Below, piece after piece: positions 8,030 to 17,038 of a DNA stretch of 64,000 nt. The notes under the pieces are model-generated. The model saw nothing but the letters and a program-made list of their open reading frames with translations, searched no databases and was not told where the DNA came from. The position numbers and the translations under genes were made by a program. Every line of letters begins with the position of its first letter. Position 1 is the first letter of the stretch. Origin of the DNA: Gracilimonas sp046602855 (GTDB taxonomy: Bacteria > Bacteroidota > Rhodothermia > Balneolales > Balneolaceae); contig NZ_JBKINJ010000001.1 of assembly GCF_046602855.1 (NCBI RefSeq), positions 62,001 through 126,000 on the forward strand. The letters are read 5' to 3'.

Positions 8030-8835
8030 TTCCGATAATCCAATGGATCGGGGTGCATAAACAGGAAGTCATAATTATCGACCAATTTGTCAGGAGAAAT
8101 TTGTTTGTTATCATTTCCACCCGGTAAAAATTCGGGTTTATCCATTTCAAGCCTTTTGGCAATAGTAGTATAAATTCTGCTTTTAGAGGGATGAACCGGA
8201 CTACAAATATTGTAGATCTGGGAACGCACTCTTTCTTCTATCATGAGTTCTGTAGCGCGAATCACGTCTTTTCTGTGAACCAGATTGACGGGGGCATCAC
8301 CATCAGAAATATTTTTTCGGCCGGCCAGATATTTTACTGGATGTCTATCTTCACCGTAAAGTCCCGCCAAACGAAGGATTACTGATTCTTTCAGGATCTT
8401 TCTTAATTCTCCTTCTGCCTTGCATAAGGCATTATCGCTATCCTCGTTTGGAACAGTATGTTCTTCAGTTATTGTTCCTTTGGATTTTCCATACACACCT
8501 GTGGAACTATACATGATTACCTGTGTGTTAGAATCCTCCCAAAGCTTGGCAAGCTGTCGGATGTATAACGGGTATTCGTCTCTGTTTTCTCCCCGGCCGG
8601 GTGATATTGAAATAATAACAGAGTCTACTTTAGGTAGCTCAATATTTTGTATTTTATCCACCGGAAGTTGAAGCTTAATTGGCGTGATACTATGATCCTC
8701 GATCTCAGAAAAATTTTGTTTAGATCTGGTGGTGCCATAGACTTCATAGCCCTGACCGCTAAGGTAATGTCCAAGTTTTTTACCGACCCATCCGCAGCCA
8801 ACAATAAGCACGGATCCAATATCATCTGACTTCAT
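8026..8835 (-). CDS. NAD(P)-dependent epimerase/dehydratase-like (YeeZ-type SDR)
   Basis: A 269-residue extended SDR-type protein. The N-terminal nucleotide-binding loop is VLIVGCGWVGKKL, followed by GYEVYGTTRS, SVIISISPGRGE and the STGVYGKSKG strand with the Ser/Tyr positions of the SDR active site. The overall pattern resembles E. coli YeeZ, whose substrate is unknown. It is convergent with the AhpD-like gene and divergent from hemH, with 63 bp between the two start codons. Confidence 0.78.
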   Translation of the reverse strand: MKSDDIGSVLIVGCGWVGKKLGHYLSGQGYEVYGTTRSKQNFSEIEDHSITPIKLQLPVDKIQNIELPKVDSVIISISPGRGENRDEYPLYIRQLAKLWEDSNTQVIMYSSTGVYGKSKGTITEEHTVPNEDSDNALCKAEGELRKILKESVILRLAGLYGEDRHPVKYLAGRKNISDGDAPVNLVHRKDVIRATELMIEERVRSQIYNICSPVHPSKSRIYTTIAKRLEMDKPEFLPGGNDNKQISPDKLVDNYDFLFMHPDPLDYRN

Positions 8836-8855
8836 AAAATATTTATCTTAAACAG

Positions 8856-8870
8856 AGTTATTACGTAACT
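8856..8870. promoter_or_regulatory. Inverted repeat in divergent promoter region of SDR and hemH
   Basis: AGTTA-TTACG-TAACT is a perfect 5-bp inverted repeat in the 63-bp gap between the divergent starts. It could be an operator for either gene; no regulator can be named. Confidence 0.25.
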
Positions 8871-8898
8871 GTAGACTAAACTTATATTAAAATCTGGC

Positions 8899-9963
8899 AT
8901 GGAACAATCTAAAACAGGCATATTATTAGTGAATCTCGGATCTCCGGATAGTTATGAGCCGGCTGATCTTAAAGTTTATCTGAGAGAATTTTTAACAGAT
9001 AAGAGAGTCATTGATTTTCCAACTCCATTAAGAAAAGCATTGGTGGAAGGTATTATTTTGCCGATTCGCCCTAAGGAATCGGCCGAAGCTTATGAACTGA
9101 TCTGGTGGGACGAAGGCTCACCGTTGATCGTCATCACGCAGAGAGTGATTGATAAACTTCAGAAAAGATTAGGAGACGAAGTACCTGTTGCCATGGGAAT
9201 GCGCTATGGCAATCCATCCATAGAAGCAGGATTTGATGAGTTGATGGAAAAAAATCCTGACCTGGAAAGAGTGTTTATGATACCGCTCTACCCTCAATAT
9301 GCCATGGCTACTACAGAGACCGTGATCGAAAAAGCCAAAGAAGTGTGGTTGAACAAATATCCACACCTGGAGATGATCACCAAGGATGCATTTTACGATG
9401 ATCCTCAGTATGTAAAAGCTCTTGGGGAAAGTATTCGTCCATACATTGAAGATCATGATATTGATCACCTAATGTTTTCTTATCACGGCGTGCCTGAACG
9501 GCATATCAAGAAGAGGGATATCACCGGTGATCATTGTCTTAAGTGCGTGGATTGCTGCAATGTCAACTCACCTGCACATACATTTTGCTATCGACATCAG
9601 GATGTCAAAACCACACAAAATGTAGCCGAATATCTGGACCTCGATAACAAAGACTTCAATTACAGCTTTGCATTTCAGTCTAAGCTTGGGATCGATCCAT
9701 GGCTGAGTCCGGCTACCGATAATGAGCTCGTTAGATTAGCTGAAGAAGAAGGAGTTAAAAAAGTAGCGGTCTGCTGCCCGGCTTTTATATCTGATTGTAT
9801 TGAGACACTCGAAGAAATTGGCATTAGGGGCAAGGAAGATTTTGTAGAAGCTGGCGGAGATGATCTGGTGTTGATCCCATGTGTAAATGACAATGATCTT
9901 TGGATCGATGCTCTTGAAACGTGGTGCACAGATATGCTGAAGCCGGTTGAAAAAACAGTATGA
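8899..9963 (+). CDS. hemH: Ferrochelatase with internal cysteine cluster
   Basis: A 354-residue ferrochelatase that inserts Fe2+ into (copro)porphyrin, the metal-insertion step of haem synthesis. Visible signatures are LLVNLGSPDS at the start, LIWWDEGSPL, MRYGNPSI, and FSYHGVPERH with catalytic His196. After it come five cysteines in 18 residues (Cys213, 216, 219, 220, 230; HCLKCVDCC...FCYRHQ). Such internal clusters are known to hold a [2Fe-2S] cluster in one ferrochelatase class, in contrast to the C-terminal cluster of animal enzymes. CCPAFISDCIETLEE near 295 carries the conserved acidic residues. hemY lies 67 bp downstream, so both probably form one transcription unit. Confidence 0.95.
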   Translation: MEQSKTGILLVNLGSPDSYEPADLKVYLREFLTDKRVIDFPTPLRKALVEGIILPIRPKESAEAYELIWWDEGSPLIVITQRVIDKLQKRLGDEVPVAMGMRYGNPSIEAGFDELMEKNPDLERVFMIPLYPQYAMATTETVIEKAKEVWLNKYPHLEMITKDAFYDDPQYVKALGESIRPYIEDHDIDHLMFSYHGVPERHIKKRDITGDHCLKCVDCCNVNSPAHTFCYRHQDVKTTQNVAEYLDLDNKDFNYSFAFQSKLGIDPWLSPATDNELVRLAEEEGVKKVAVCCPAFISDCIETLEEIGIRGKEDFVEAGGDDLVLIPCVNDNDLWIDALETWCTDMLKPVEKTV

Positions 9964-10030
9964 TTCAGTAAAACCCGGATCATGGCTGTTTCATTGCTGG
10001 TTAGTCAATTCTAGTTAAGAGAGGTATTTG

Positions 10031-11371
10031 ATGAAAGATGCAGGCGATAAAAAAAGAGTATTAGTTTTAGGTGGTGGAATATCAGGATTGTCTGCCGCGT
10101 GGTATCTTTACAAAAAAGGCATTCCCTTTACTCTCATCGAAAAAGAAAAGAAGACAGGCGGAGTGATAACCTCTTCTGAAATTGATGGCACCGTCGTAGA
10201 TTTTGGTCCTAATTCACTGCGCGACCGGGATGGGACTCTTCGTGATCTTGCTAAAGAAATTGGTTTGGAAGAAGATATTATTGAGATATCTGAAGCTTTT
10301 AAAACACGATATATAGTCAGAGACAGGGAATTGCAGGAGCTTGTTCCTTCTCCAAAGACCCTATTTACAACCAAAGTTTTGTCTGCAAAAGGGAAATGGC
10401 GCATTTTGGCAGAACCTTTTATTTCGAAGGGGACGGAAGAAGATGAAAGCGTCGGATCTTTTCTGGAGCGCAGAATCGGAAAGGAAGCGGTGGAATATCT
10501 TGTTGACCCTGTGTTTTCTGGCATCTATGCCGGTGATATTTACAGCATCAGCAAGAAAGAAATTCTGCCAAAACTAGCCGAAAATGAGCAAAAATTTGGT
10601 TCTCTTGTGATGGGCTCGTTTCGCACTAAAAAAGAAAAATCGGATGTTAAACCGGTTGTCCTCTCTTTTGAAAAAGGTGTGCAGCAGTTGGCAGAAGCTC
10701 TGGAATCAAAACTTTCCGATGATATAAAACATGAAGAGATCTTAGAGATCCATAATGCTGATTCCGGCTTTCAGGTAACAACAGATAATGGGATTTACCG
10801 GTCAGATCAGGTTATTTGTTGTCTTCCGGCACATGAAATGATTTCATTACTTGTAAATTTCGAATCGGATATAAGAGATACACTTGCTCAGATCAAATAT
10901 TCACCGATGCTTTCCACACAGCTCATTTTCAAGAGAGAGCACATTAATTTTAACAAAGATGGATTTGGGTTCCTGATTCCGAGAAAAGAGAATATTCGGT
11001 TGCTTGGAGCAATATGGAAATCCAGCATTTTCCCTGATTTAAGCAATGATGATCATTTTCATTTTACGTTGATGACAGGTGGTGCACATGATTTGGAAAT
11101 ATTGAATGAGCCATTAACAGACATCGAAAATGAGATCCTGAAAGAATTTTCTGAACTAACGGGAATAGATCAGGGCCCGATGTATATCAGATCAATACTT
11201 TGGGAAAATGCGATCCCACAGTTTCATGTCGGTTATGGAGAGATTCGGCAAAAATTGGTCGATGCGGAAAAGAAGGACCAAGGAATTCATTTTGGCGGAA
11301 ATTATCGTTGGGGCGTTTCAGTGCCGGATTGTATAAAGGGTGCAAAAAAACTCGTTAGCCGAATCAGCTAA
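10031..11371 (+). CDS. hemY: Protoporphyrinogen/coproporphyrinogen oxidase, HemY-type FAD enzyme
   Basis: A 446-residue flavoprotein. VLVLGGGISGLSAAWYL at the start is the Rossmann FAD loop, then TLIEKEKKTGGVI, DFGPNSLRDRDGTL, and near the C-terminus GNYRWGVSVPDCIKGA, which closes the FAD site. It oxidises proto- or coproporphyrinogen to the porphyrin used by HemH. The ATG at 10031 is preferred over the TTG just before it because AAGAGAGG lies 7 bp upstream. The hemH neighbour supports the call. Whether it acts on copro- or protoporphyrinogen cannot be told from sequence. Confidence 0.92.
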   Translation: MKDAGDKKRVLVLGGGISGLSAAWYLYKKGIPFTLIEKEKKTGGVITSSEIDGTVVDFGPNSLRDRDGTLRDLAKEIGLEEDIIEISEAFKTRYIVRDRELQELVPSPKTLFTTKVLSAKGKWRILAEPFISKGTEEDESVGSFLERRIGKEAVEYLVDPVFSGIYAGDIYSISKKEILPKLAENEQKFGSLVMGSFRTKKEKSDVKPVVLSFEKGVQQLAEALESKLSDDIKHEEILEIHNADSGFQVTTDNGIYRSDQVICCLPAHEMISLLVNFESDIRDTLAQIKYSPMLSTQLIFKREHINFNKDGFGFLIPRKENIRLLGAIWKSSIFPDLSNDDHFHFTLMTGGAHDLEILNEPLTDIENEILKEFSELTGIDQGPMYIRSILWENAIPQFHVGYGEIRQKLVDAEKKDQGIHFGGNYRWGVSVPDCIKGAKKLVSRIS

Positions 11372-11441
11372 GACTTATCTTATATTTTGCTTTTCGCTTC
11401 TCAGAGGCGATATTCGGTCTCATCTTTCATAACACCGTAAA

Positions 11442-12734
11442 ATGACCAAACCGAATTCTTCAAAAGGCCTCTTTGCATGGGCTATGTATGATTGGGCTAA
11501 TTCCGCCTATTTTGTGATGATACAAACCTTTGTATTTGCGGCCTATTTTGCCCAATCCATTGCAGAAAACGAGACTTCAGGAACCGCACTTTGGGGTAAT
11601 ATGATCGGCATTGCAGGTTTAGTCATTGCTCTGTCTGCACCGGTTCTTGGCGCAATTGCAGATGAAGGTGGCCGGCGCAAGCCCTGGATCGGCTTCTTTA
11701 CCCTGATGTGTGTATTCGGCTGCAGTATGCTCTGGTTTGCGGAACCTAGCTCTGATTTCATCTGGTTTGCCCTGATCATGGCGTTTATAGCTACACTAGG
11801 GGCAGAACTTTCCTTTATCTTTTACAACGCCATGCTGCCGGATCTGACGACCAGTCTGAATATCGGGAAATGGTCGGGGTGGGGTTGGGCTATGGGGTAT
11901 GCCGGAGGATTATTTTGCCTCATCATCGGATATTTTGGGTTTGTAGAACACGGAGCTTCCTTGTTTGGATTAAATGAGGCATCACTTCAAAATGTAAGGA
12001 TCACCTTTCTGTTCACCGGAATATGGTACGCAGTATTCAGTCTCCCAATGTTCTTTAAAACGCCGGATACACCATCCAAGAATAAAACCATCAGGAAGGC
12101 TTTATATGATGGTAAAAGAGAATTGAGGAATGGCTTGGCCTTACTTAAAGATGAACCGAATATCGGGAAGTTTTTGCTGGCCCGCATTTTCTATAACGAT
12201 GGACTCGCCACAATCTTTGCTATGGGAGGAGTTTACGCTGCGGGAACGTTTAAATTCGATACAGGTCAGATCTTTATGTTCGGAATCGCGCTCAATGTCA
12301 CAGCAGGCATAGGTGCATTCGGTTTTGCGTGGCTTGATGATATAAGCGGTAGTAAGAAGACCATAATAGGTGCTTTAATTGGATTGATCATACCCGTAGT
12401 GGCAGTACTTTTTGTGGAATCTGAAACCTGGTTCTGGGTATGGGGATTGTTACTTGGTATATTTGTAGGGCCGATCCAGGCATCAAGCCGAACTTTTATG
12501 GGCAGGTTGGCGCCACAAGATAAACGAAATCAAATGTATGGGCTGTTTGCTCTGTCCGGAAAAGTAACCACTTTTGCCGGTCCTATTATGGTAGGTTGGA
12601 TCACCTTACTGATGAATAGTCAGCGTTGGGGGATGAGTGCCATTCTACTGCTTTTGGTAATAGGTCTGATACTTATGTTTAGTGTTGAAGAAATTCAGGG
12701 AACAAAACATGAGAAAATCCCTCAAATATTATAA
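11442..12734 (+). CDS. MFS transporter, UMF1/Atg22-like family
   Basis: A 430-residue protein with about 12 hydrophobic helices. The start KGLFAWAMYDWANSAYF is the hallmark of the UMF1 (vacuole-effluxer-like) branch of the major facilitator superfamily, followed by APVLGAIADEGGRRKPWI, the MFS loop 2-3 signature. GPIQASSRTFMGRLAP near 345 is the second conserved block. Substrate is unknown in bacteria; the fungal relative exports amino acids from vacuoles. It follows hemY by 70 bp on the same strand but a functional link is not evident. Confidence 0.88.
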   Translation: MTKPNSSKGLFAWAMYDWANSAYFVMIQTFVFAAYFAQSIAENETSGTALWGNMIGIAGLVIALSAPVLGAIADEGGRRKPWIGFFTLMCVFGCSMLWFAEPSSDFIWFALIMAFIATLGAELSFIFYNAMLPDLTTSLNIGKWSGWGWAMGYAGGLFCLIIGYFGFVEHGASLFGLNEASLQNVRITFLFTGIWYAVFSLPMFFKTPDTPSKNKTIRKALYDGKRELRNGLALLKDEPNIGKFLLARIFYNDGLATIFAMGGVYAAGTFKFDTGQIFMFGIALNVTAGIGAFGFAWLDDISGSKKTIIGALIGLIIPVVAVLFVESETWFWVWGLLLGIFVGPIQASSRTFMGRLAPQDKRNQMYGLFALSGKVTTFAGPIMVGWITLLMNSQRWGMSAILLLLVIGLILMFSVEEIQGTKHEKIPQIL

Positions 12735-12876
12735 CAAAGAAAAAAATGTATTTATCTACTTATTTATTAAATTAACGCAGAATTTAATACTGTTTAAGTA
12801 CAGTACATTTTAGTAGCGGGTGTTTTTCGTTGAGAAAAATGCTCTTAACCGAAATATAATCTTAGGAGTACAACAT

Positions 12877-13053
12877 ATGAGTAGAATGGACGATATCAAC
12901 AACGTAGTGGAAGAATTACAAGTTGACATGGAGAAGTTTTATGAGAAAGATAACAAAGCAGCCGGAACACGGGCTCGTAAGCATCTGATGACCCTTAAAA
13001 ATATGGCTCACGAAATTCGTCAGGAAATTCAGGCTAAGAAAAACGAAATGTAA
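12877..13053 (+). CDS. Hc1-type histone H1-like DNA-associated protein
   Basis: A 58-residue, charged, helical protein: VEELQVDMEKFYEKDNKAAG then TRARKHLMTLKNMAHEIRQE. This matches the short histone H1-like (Hc1) proteins common in Bacteroidota, where FYEKxNKAAGTRxRK is typical. The predicted role is binding DNA as a small nucleoid protein. The ATG at 12877 is chosen because TTAGGAG lies 9 bp upstream; an upstream in-frame extension to 12820 has no such site. A strong terminator follows. Confidence 0.85.
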   Translation: MSRMDDINNVVEELQVDMEKFYEKDNKAAGTRARKHLMTLKNMAHEIRQEIQAKKNEM

Positions 13054-13074
13054 TTTCTACTTCAGCGTAGAATA

Positions 13075-13102
13075 AAAAGGCCACCATTGTGTGGCTTTTT
13101 TT
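13075..13102 (+). terminator. Intrinsic terminator after the histone-like gene
   Basis: GCCAC and GTGGC form the core stem around a short loop, extended by A/T pairs and followed by seven T. It lies 22 bp after the stop codon. Confidence 0.85.
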
Positions 13103-13166
13103 ATGCAATTGATTTTTTTAGTAGCAACTTGTTCCTACCTTATCAGCTAATCTGAAATATTGATCT

Positions 13167-13676
13167 ATGCACAGTGAACCTGAAAAACGAATTCATAAGA
13201 ACGCTATCAAAGCTTGGACTGTCAACGCATTGATAATGGGGTTGATATGGTTCATTCCGTTAGGATTTTATGTAACGATATCGATTGGTGATACATTTGG
13301 AACTGACCTCTACTGGTATCAGGGCATTGACTGGTTTTTATTCACAGTGCTGTTGATCGTAGCTTTATTTTTATATCTCCTGATCGGTTTACTGTATCCC
13401 AAATTACGCTGGCAAAGATGGAAGTATGATGTATCAGAAAAGGAAATTGATCTATTGAGGGGCATTATCATAAAAAAACGTACGCTTGTGCCAATCAATA
13501 GGGTTCAGCATGTAGACACGCGTCAGGGACCTGTTTACAGGAAATTCGGGCTTTCATCTGTCACCATATCTACGGCCGCTACAACCCACGAGATACCTGC
13601 TTTGGATGATGAGACTGCTAATGAATTACGTAACACAATATCTTCTCTGGTGAGAAAAGTTAAGGGTGATGTCTGA
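13167..13676 (+). CDS. bPH2 (YdbS-like) membrane protein
   Basis: A 169-residue protein with two membrane helices (about 17-42 and 56-79) followed by one bacterial PH domain 2 (about 88-165), recognised by YDVSEKEIDLLRGIIIKKRT and LVPINRVQHVDTRQGPVYRK. This is the YdbS half of the YdbS/YdbT pair described in Bacillus, thought to be a membrane-associated complex of unknown detail. The downstream PH protein starts within its last codons, so the two are translationally coupled. Confidence 0.85.
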   Translation: MHSEPEKRIHKNAIKAWTVNALIMGLIWFIPLGFYVTISIGDTFGTDLYWYQGIDWFLFTVLLIVALFLYLLIGLLYPKLRWQRWKYDVSEKEIDLLRGIIIKKRTLVPINRVQHVDTRQGPVYRKFGLSSVTISTAATTHEIPALDDETANELRNTISSLVRKVKGDV

Positions 13677-15168
13677 TTTCAAGAAACAACATCCTGTTGC
13701 AGCTGTTTCACAGGTTTTTGAAACCATAAAACAGAATTTTATAACACTCATTATTCTGTTTTTTATTGGTACATCAAATACGGAGGGGTATTTTCTGTAT
13801 TTCCTGGCAGCTGGTCTTGGTCTTTCACTTATTGCCGGAGTTTTTGGTTGGTGGGTATTTCGATACCGCGTTAAAGACGATGAGCTTCAGATCAAGAAAG
13901 GCGTGTTCGTCAAGAACAACATCTACATGTCGAAAGATAGAATTCAGGTGATCGATATCACAGAAGGGCTGATACAACGAATGTTTGGTTTGGTGAAGGT
14001 CGAGATCAAAACAGCAGGTGGTGGGACTGAATCTGCGACCATCAGTGCAATAACCCGTGAAGCAGCTGAGGCACTTCGAACCGAGTTGCGTAAGAAAAAT
14101 GCCGAGGCTGAGATTCCAACAGATGATGCAGGTGATCAGCTTCAGGATGACGAGGAAGAGATACTTGATAGCTGGAAACTTCCCAACAAGGATCTTGTGT
14201 ATGCAGCATTTACTTCAGGCAACTTCGGTCTGATCGCTTCTATTCTTGGTGCAATTTCCGGTCAGTTAAATGAGGTTATTAATGAAGAGACTATTGAATA
14301 CCTCTATGAAGTATTGCCGGGTTTTAATAATGTAACCATGATCATAACAATCGTAATTGCCATTATAGTGGTCTCATGGACATTGTCCTTCCTTGGAGTC
14401 ATCTTCAATTACTCCGATTTTCAGTTGCAAAAAACATCGAAGGAATTGATAGTAACCAGTGGGCTTATTGAGCGGAAACACATTACGATTCCTTTCGATC
14501 GAATTCAGGCTGTACGCTTTGTGGAAGGAGTGATACGTCAACCTTTTGGATATGGCATGGTTTATATTGAGAGTGCGGGATTCAATCAAACGCAGAAAGA
14601 AAGGTCTATAGTGATAGCCCCCTATTTGGCCGGCGGTAAATTCAGTGAATTCCTGAATACCTTTCTAACAGATTACAGAGAGCCGGAATATGAGATAACG
14701 CCAAAGTCCAAGGTTAAATTTCGATATATCAGAAGGCCGATGTATTTGATACTTGTTTTGCTGCCAATCGTTTGGTCTATTTTGGAATACGGCTGGCTGA
14801 TGGTGTTCTTACTGCCTCTGATGGGCGTTCTAGGGTGGTTGCGCTACAGAGATGCTGCGATCGGAAGTGATGAGAATTTTATTAGATCGAGATTCAGAAT
14901 GATATCCAGAACCACATCCATAGCAAAACGTATACGGGTTCAAAATGTAGAGTTGTCCCAAAATCCATTTCAGAAAAGAAAAGACGTATACAATCTAAGC
15001 ACTACAGTTGCTTCAGGGGCAGGCGGGATGAGTTTTGAAGTTGAAGATCTGAATGGTGAAGACTGTCAAAGGATATATGATTGGGTTGTAAAGAAATCAA
15101 GCCAAACAGGTTCTAAGGACAATGACATTTCAGAAACATCCTTTCCACCTGAAGATATTCAGGAATAA
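13669..15168 (+). CDS. Multi-PH-domain (YdbT-like) membrane protein
   Basis: A 499-residue partner of the preceding gene. Three bPH2 modules are visible, at about 65-140 (LQIKKGVFVKNNIYMSKDRI), 250-320 (LIVTSGLIERKHITIPFDRI) and 405-470 (ISRTTSIAKRIRVQNVEL), separated by pairs of membrane helices at about 24-62, 175-235 and 345-390. This is the YdbT arrangement. The ATG at 13669 overlaps the upstream stop by 8 bp and is preferred to the GTG immediately before it. No catalytic motif is present. It probably forms a scaffold complex in the inner membrane with the YdbS-like protein. Confidence 0.85.
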   Translation: MSDFKKQHPVAAVSQVFETIKQNFITLIILFFIGTSNTEGYFLYFLAAGLGLSLIAGVFGWWVFRYRVKDDELQIKKGVFVKNNIYMSKDRIQVIDITEGLIQRMFGLVKVEIKTAGGGTESATISAITREAAEALRTELRKKNAEAEIPTDDAGDQLQDDEEEILDSWKLPNKDLVYAAFTSGNFGLIASILGAISGQLNEVINEETIEYLYEVLPGFNNVTMIITIVIAIIVVSWTLSFLGVIFNYSDFQLQKTSKELIVTSGLIERKHITIPFDRIQAVRFVEGVIRQPFGYGMVYIESAGFNQTQKERSIVIAPYLAGGKFSEFLNTFLTDYREPEYEITPKSKVKFRYIRRPMYLILVLLPIVWSILEYGWLMVFLLPLMGVLGWLRYRDAAIGSDENFIRSRFRMISRTTSIAKRIRVQNVELSQNPFQKRKDVYNLSTTVASGAGGMSFEVEDLNGEDCQRIYDWVVKKSSQTGSKDNDISETSFPPEDIQE

Positions 15169-15211
15169 TCCACACATTGGCAGATGACCCCTGATCTATC
15201 AACTGTAATTT

Positions 15212-16882
15212 TTAACGCATCAGTTTTTTGTACTTAATGCGGTGTGGCTGATCATCGGTAATACCAAGCCGTTGTTTTTTGTTTTCTTCGTATTCCTCGA
15301 AATTACCTTCGAACCAGTAAACCTGTGAATCCCCTTCAAAAGCCAGAATGTGAGTTGCGATACGGTCAAGGAACCATCTATCGTGTGATATCACTACCGC
15401 ACAGCCTGCAAATTCAAGAAGAGCTTCCTCCAGAGCCCGCAGAGTGTTTACATCAAGGTCGTTGGTAGGCTCATCCAACAATAGTACATTGGCGCCTTCT
15501 TTAAGCATTTTAGCAAGATGAACACGGTTTCTTTCTCCACCGGAAAGTTCTGTTACTTTCTTCTGCTGATCACTTCCACTGAAGTTGAATCTTGCAACGT
15601 AGGCTCGAGAGTTTACTTCCCTGTTTCCAAGTTTGATAGTATCATGTCCGCCTGATATCTCTTCCCAAATGGTCTTGTTTGGATCCAGGGGCCTTTTTTG
15701 ATTGACATAACCCAACTCCACGGTTTCTCCTGTGACCAAGGTTCCTTTGTCAGGTTCTTCCTCTCCGGTAATCATTCTAAATAAGGTGGTTTTACCGGCG
15801 CCGTTTGGCCCGATCACACCGACAATACCGCCGGGCGGGAGGCGAAAATTCATATCTTCAATAAGAAGTCGGTCCTCAAAACCCTTTGATACATGATCCG
15901 CAACAATAACCTTATCCCCAAGTCGCGGTCCGGCAGGAATGAAGATCTCCATATCGTCACGGCGTTTATCATGTTCCTCTGAAAGCATTTCCTCATATTT
16001 GTTGATACGAGCTTTACTTTTAGCACGGCGTCCTTTCGGATTCTGCTGGATCCATTCAAGCTCTTGTTTGAGCGTTTTCTGGCGCTTGGATTCCTCTTTT
16101 TCTTCCTGTGCCAGTCTGTTTGATTTCTGTTCCAGCCAAGAGCTGTAGTTGCCTTCAAACGGAATGCCTTCACCGCGATCCAGTTCCAGGATCCAGCCGG
16201 CAACATTATCGAGGAAGTACCGGTCGTGGGTTACAGCAATAACGGTTCCTTCATATCGGGCCAGATGTTGTTCCAGCCAAAGCACGGACTCGGCATCCAG
16301 GTGGTTTGTAGGCTCATCCAATAAGAGGACATCAGGTTTTTTGAGTAGTAGGCGACAAAGGGCTACACGGCGTGCTTCTCCTCCAGATAGTACTTCCACA
16401 GAAGCCTCACCGGGCGGGCAGCGTAAGGCGTCCATGGCTTGTTCCAGCTTACTGTCAATATCCCAGGCATCGATCTGATCTATCTTTTCCTGCAGCTTGG
16501 CCTGCTTCTCGATCAGCTTTTCAAAATCCGCATCCGGATCACTGAATTGTGCGTTGATGGATTCATATTCTTTAAGCAAATCCATGGTATCCTGCACTCC
16601 CTCTTCTACGATCTCCTTCACCGTCTTTGATGGGTCCAGTTTTGGCTCCTGAGATAAATAACCGAATGTGATGCCTTTCTGAAAACTGATATCACCCTGA
16701 TAATCTTGATCCTCACCAGCTATAATTCGTAGCAGCGTGGATTTACCGGCCCCGTTCAGGCCAAGTACACCTATTTTGGCACCGTAAAAAAATGAAAGAT
16801 AGATGTCCTTTAATACTGTCTTATTTGGTTTATAGGTCTTTGAGACCCCAACCATAGAAAAAATGATCTTGTTATCGCTCAA
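15212..16882 (-). CDS. ettA: Energy-dependent translational throttle protein EttA (ABC-F)
   Basis: A 556-residue soluble ATPase with two ABC domains and no membrane part. Walker A motifs are GLNGAGKST (near 42) and GPNGAGKTT (near 350); signatures are LSGGEARRVAL and LSGGERNRVHL; Walker B stretches are VLLLDEPTNHLD and VLLLDEPTNDLD. The linker KGRRAKSKARINKYEEML between them is the EttA-type P-site tRNA-interaction motif region. Length and motifs match EttA, which binds the ribosomal E site and gates elongation according to ATP/ADP ratio. It is apparently a single gene, convergent with the PH-domain operon. Confidence 0.95.
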   Translation of the reverse strand: MSDNKIIFSMVGVSKTYKPNKTVLKDIYLSFFYGAKIGVLGLNGAGKSTLLRIIAGEDQDYQGDISFQKGITFGYLSQEPKLDPSKTVKEIVEEGVQDTMDLLKEYESINAQFSDPDADFEKLIEKQAKLQEKIDQIDAWDIDSKLEQAMDALRCPPGEASVEVLSGGEARRVALCRLLLKKPDVLLLDEPTNHLDAESVLWLEQHLARYEGTVIAVTHDRYFLDNVAGWILELDRGEGIPFEGNYSSWLEQKSNRLAQEEKEESKRQKTLKQELEWIQQNPKGRRAKSKARINKYEEMLSEEHDKRRDDMEIFIPAGPRLGDKVIVADHVSKGFEDRLLIEDMNFRLPPGGIVGVIGPNGAGKTTLFRMITGEEEPDKGTLVTGETVELGYVNQKRPLDPNKTIWEEISGGHDTIKLGNREVNSRAYVARFNFSGSDQQKKVTELSGGERNRVHLAKMLKEGANVLLLDEPTNDLDVNTLRALEEALLEFAGCAVVISHDRWFLDRIATHILAFEGDSQVYWFEGNFEEYEENKKQRLGITDDQPHRIKYKKLMR

Positions 16883-17038
16883 GGGAGTATGCTTTTATTG
16901 TGAATATGAAAGGTAATAAAGGTACGAAATACCCACCGATATTTAGAAAGCATTTTCAGTTTTTGATATCAATGATCTTAGAGCGATCTGTTTATTTATT
17001 CGATATTGTGGAATAAACAGCATTACAATAAAAGTTGT

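Noticed and set aside
12820..12876. N-terminal extension of the histone-like protein
   Set aside because: The extension starts with a non-ATG codon, lacks a ribosome binding site and does not fit the family length; TTAGGAG supports the ATG at 12877.
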